Positions 62,221 through 64,000 of a DNA stretch of 64,000 bases are shown here, one piece after another. Made by a program: the position numbers and the translations under genes. The notes beneath the pieces are model-generated. The model made no database searches. It was not told the DNA's origin and saw nothing but the letters and a program-made list of their open reading frames with translations. This DNA comes from Sphingomonadales bacterium 28-55-16 (GTDB taxonomy: Bacteria > Pseudomonadota > Alphaproteobacteria > Sphingomonadales > Sphingomonadaceae), in contig NCGG01000007.1 in assembly GCA_002278855.1 (NCBI GenBank), positions 45,859-109,858 on the forward strand, given 5' to 3'. Every line of letters begins with the position of its first letter. The stretch's first letter is position 1.

Positions 62221-63656
62221 ACTGGGCGGAACCCGCTGATCGATTTGATTTCAAGGAAATCACGGACGCCAAATTCGCCATATTCGCGGCCATTGCCCGA
62301 TTGTTTGTACCCGCCAAATGGCGCCATATAGTCTTGGCTGGTGCCATTGATGCTCACACCGCCCGCCCGCATGAGCCGCGATACGCGGCGGGCACGATCC
62401 ATGTCGCCGGTCTGCACATAGGCATAGAGCCCATATGGCGAGTCATTGGCGATGGCGATGGCATCGGCTTCGTCTTTAAACGGAATCAGAACCAGCACGG
62501 GGCCGAACACTTCTTCTTGCGCGATACGCATCTTATTATGAACACCGGCAAAAACCGTTGGTTTCACATAATAACCGCGATCAAAGCCATCGGCTCGGCC
62601 GGTTCCGCCGGCAACAAGCCGTGCGCCTTCATCAATTCCGACCTGGATCAGGCCTTGGATCTTGTCAAAATGTGCCTTGCTAACAACAGGACCATAATGC
62701 GGTCCCTTTTTCATCGGGTCGCCAAGCTGAGCGGCTTTCGCGACACGGGCCGCAATAGCAACTGCCTCGTCATAGACCGATTGCTCGACAAGCATACGCG
62801 TCGGTGCGTTGCAGGATTGGCCAGTATTTCCATAACAATGCAGAACACCGCGCGTGACTGCCGCTTCCAGATCACTGTCCGCAAAAACGATATTGGCCGA
62901 TTTACCACCAAGCTCCTGGGCAACACGCTTGACCGTATCCGCAGCATTTTTGGCAATCTGCACACCTGCTCGCGTCGAACCGGTGAAGGAGATCATATCG
63001 ACTTCCGGATGACTGGTCAGTGCGTCACCGACAGATGCGCCCGTGCCATGGATCATGTTGAACACGCCTTTAGGGAAACCGGCTTCATCGACCATTTCGG
63101 CGAATAATTGCGCCGACAATGGGGCCATTTCGCTGGGTTTCAAAACCATTGTACAGCCTGTAATCAGAGCGGGCCCGACTTTACACACGATCTGATTTAT
63201 CGGCCAGTTCCATGGCGTTATAAGCACGCAGACACCGATGGGCTCGTGCACAACAACGCCATCCACACCGACATTATATTCCCACGTCATTTCGCGTACG
63301 GCCTTCACCGTCGCGCGCAAATGCCCGGGGCCGCTTTCGGCCTGCGCATCGTGGGACAAGTCATACGGCGCGCCCATTTCGGTCGAAATTGCAGTCACCA
63401 TCTCATCATAGCGCCGTTCAAAGATGGTGATCAGTTTTTCAACCAACGCGATCCGATGCTCCAGCGTCGTAGCCGCATAAGCGTCAAAAGCCGAACGCGC
63501 GGCTGTCACCGCCAAATCGACATCGTCACGTCCGCAAACAGCAACGACGGCGCAGACCTCCTCGGTTGCCGGATTTACGGCATCCACCGTTGTGGCCGAG
63601 GTCGCAGGCGCGACCCATGCGCCGTTGATATAGGATTTCAGTGGCAAATTAGACAT
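62217..63656 (-). CDS. Aldehyde dehydrogenase (NAD(P)+)
   Basis: The 479-residue protein has the Glu of QELGGKSANIVF and the nucleophile Cys in NTGQSCNAPTRM, with SFTGSTRAG and PFGGYKQSGNGREYG at the expected places. It oxidises an aldehyde to a carboxylic acid. The frame is open to 63932, but the ATG at 63656 gives the family N-terminus (LPLKSYINGAWVAPA). Its start overlaps the end of the MFS gene. It is the second gene of the operon starting beyond the right edge. Confidence 0.92.
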   Translation of the reverse strand: MSNLPLKSYINGAWVAPATSATTVDAVNPATEEVCAVVAVCGRDDVDLAVTAARSAFDAYAATTLEHRIALVEKLITIFERRYDEMVTAISTEMGAPYDLSHDAQAESGPGHLRATVKAVREMTWEYNVGVDGVVVHEPIGVCVLITPWNWPINQIVCKVGPALITGCTMVLKPSEMAPLSAQLFAEMVDEAGFPKGVFNMIHGTGASVGDALTSHPEVDMISFTGSTRAGVQIAKNAADTVKRVAQELGGKSANIVFADSDLEAAVTRGVLHCYGNTGQSCNAPTRMLVEQSVYDEAVAIAARVAKAAQLGDPMKKGPHYGPVVSKAHFDKIQGLIQVGIDEGARLVAGGTGRADGFDRGYYVKPTVFAGVHNKMRIAQEEVFGPVLVLIPFKDEADAIAIANDSPYGLYAYVQTGDMDRARRVSRLMRAGGVSINGTSQDYMAPFGGYKQSGNGREYGEFGVRDFLEIKSISGFRPV

Positions 63657-64000
63657 AACCAACAGCTCTCTTTTGATCTTCAATGATATATCTGCTTGCA
63701 CGCCAATAGTGCCAGGCAGCCCAAAGACCACTCGGTGCGAGAATAAGCTGCGCAAGGCGCAACGATTCCGCACCGGCTGGCTGAGACCCGGCAAAATAGT
63801 CACTGAGGCCGCCGACAATGGCCGGTGCGACGATGAGATTGAGCAGGTTGGCAATGATGAGCGATATGGCAATTGCCATGCCGCGCATCTTGGGGGAAGC
63901 AAGGTTCTGGCAAAGCGCCATCGCTGGGCCAATGTAGAAGTAAATGGCCGGGATGAAGATCCACCACATCAGCTTGGCGACGCCCAAATCATAGGTCCAA
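63649..64000 (-). CDS. MFS transporter, C-terminal part (partial)
   Basis: The open frame runs off the right edge; about 117 C-terminal residues are visible. They include three hydrophobic helices (LMWWIFIPAIYFYIGPAMAL, IAISLIIANLLNLIVAPAIV, LAQLILAPSGLWAAWHYWRA) with the connecting loop NLASPKMRGMA, typical of the second half of a major facilitator transporter. The stop overlaps the ALDH start. It probably imports the substrate of the downstream operon. Confidence 0.8.
   Translation of the reverse strand, partial: WTYDLGVAKLMWWIFIPAIYFYIGPAMALCQNLASPKMRGMAIAISLIIANLLNLIVAPAIVGGLSDYFAGSQPAGAESLRLAQLILAPSGLWAAWHYWRASRYIIEDQKRAVGYV

Noticed and set aside
62301..63107. Plus-strand frame of 268 codons over the aldehyde dehydrogenase
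   Set aside because: It is antisense to a gene with intact catalytic motifs and shows no protein-like pattern of its own.
1..64000. CRISPR arrays, insertion sequences or prophage genes
   Set aside because: I saw no regularly spaced repeats, no transposase or integrase, and no phage structural genes on either strand.

Overview
Organism. The window looks like chromosome of an alphaproteobacterium of the Sphingomonadales (Sphingopyxis, Sphingorhabdus or Novosphingobium type). This is inferred from moderately high GC, the many TonB-dependent and secreted catabolic proteins, a stand-alone quinolinate synthase, a separate nadC, and the overall protein flavour. No rRNA is present, so the genus cannot be fixed. 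Almost every base belongs to a gene, and I see no insertion sequence, prophage or CRISPR array. Layout. 1-5385 (+): tail of an LD-carboxypeptidase-like gene, then fabD, an enoyl-CoA hydratase, fabG, acpP, a terminator, fabF and mltG. 5389-9609 (-): a secreted alkylsulfatase and priA. 9756-12920 (+): transaldolase, folE, nadC and a secreted RNase T2. 12917-20598 (-): a DUF4112-type protein, an orphan lipoprotein substrate-binding protein, a membrane-anchored trypsin-like protease, a PBP1-type penicillin-binding protein, a TupA-like ATP-grasp protein and nadA. 20772-21698 (-): a metallo-beta-lactamase-fold hydrolase. 21989-29597: a TonB-dependent receptor divergent from four genes that overlap by ATGA (GH31 glycosidase, LacI regulator, aldo/keto reductase, LLM-type flavin monooxygenase). 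29594-43209: housekeeping genes (prfA, hisS, M61 peptidase, ppa, sppA, tlyA, fadD-like, ggt, pyrD) with two intergenic candidates for structured small RNAs or 18-codon ORFs. 43752-43826: tRNA-Thr(GGT). 43907-48296: an AceE/MdeB-like 2-oxoacid dehydrogenase E1 divergent from an Lrp-type regulator, and an omega-amino-acid aminotransferase. 48293-55477 (-): an operon of two dimethylglycine-dehydrogenase-like flavoproteins, a Rieske oxygenase and a zinc-type oxidoreductase. 55641-64000: SDR, acyltransferase and 3-hydroxyisobutyrate-dehydrogenase-like genes, a LysR regulator, and an operon running leftwards from the right edge (MFS transporter, aldehyde dehydrogenase, mandelate-racemase-type dehydratase, GMC oxidoreductase). 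How the genes work together. The most striking block is 21989-29597. The GH31 enzyme carries all five residues of the K-E-R-W-Y sulfonate-recognition signature of sulfoquinovosidases, at the spacing known for that family. It is followed by an aldo/keto reductase and a flavin monooxygenase of the kinds that make up the oxidative (sulfo-SMO) route of sulfoquinovose breakdown. With the TonB receptor and LacI regulator, this forms a self-contained plant-sulfolipid sugar utilisation locus in sphingomonad style. Neither a flavin reductase nor an inner-membrane importer is present in it. The second block of interest, 46980-64000, looks like a catabolic island for one or more N-methylated amines or betaines and sugar-acid-like compounds. 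Its substrate cannot be read from sequence.
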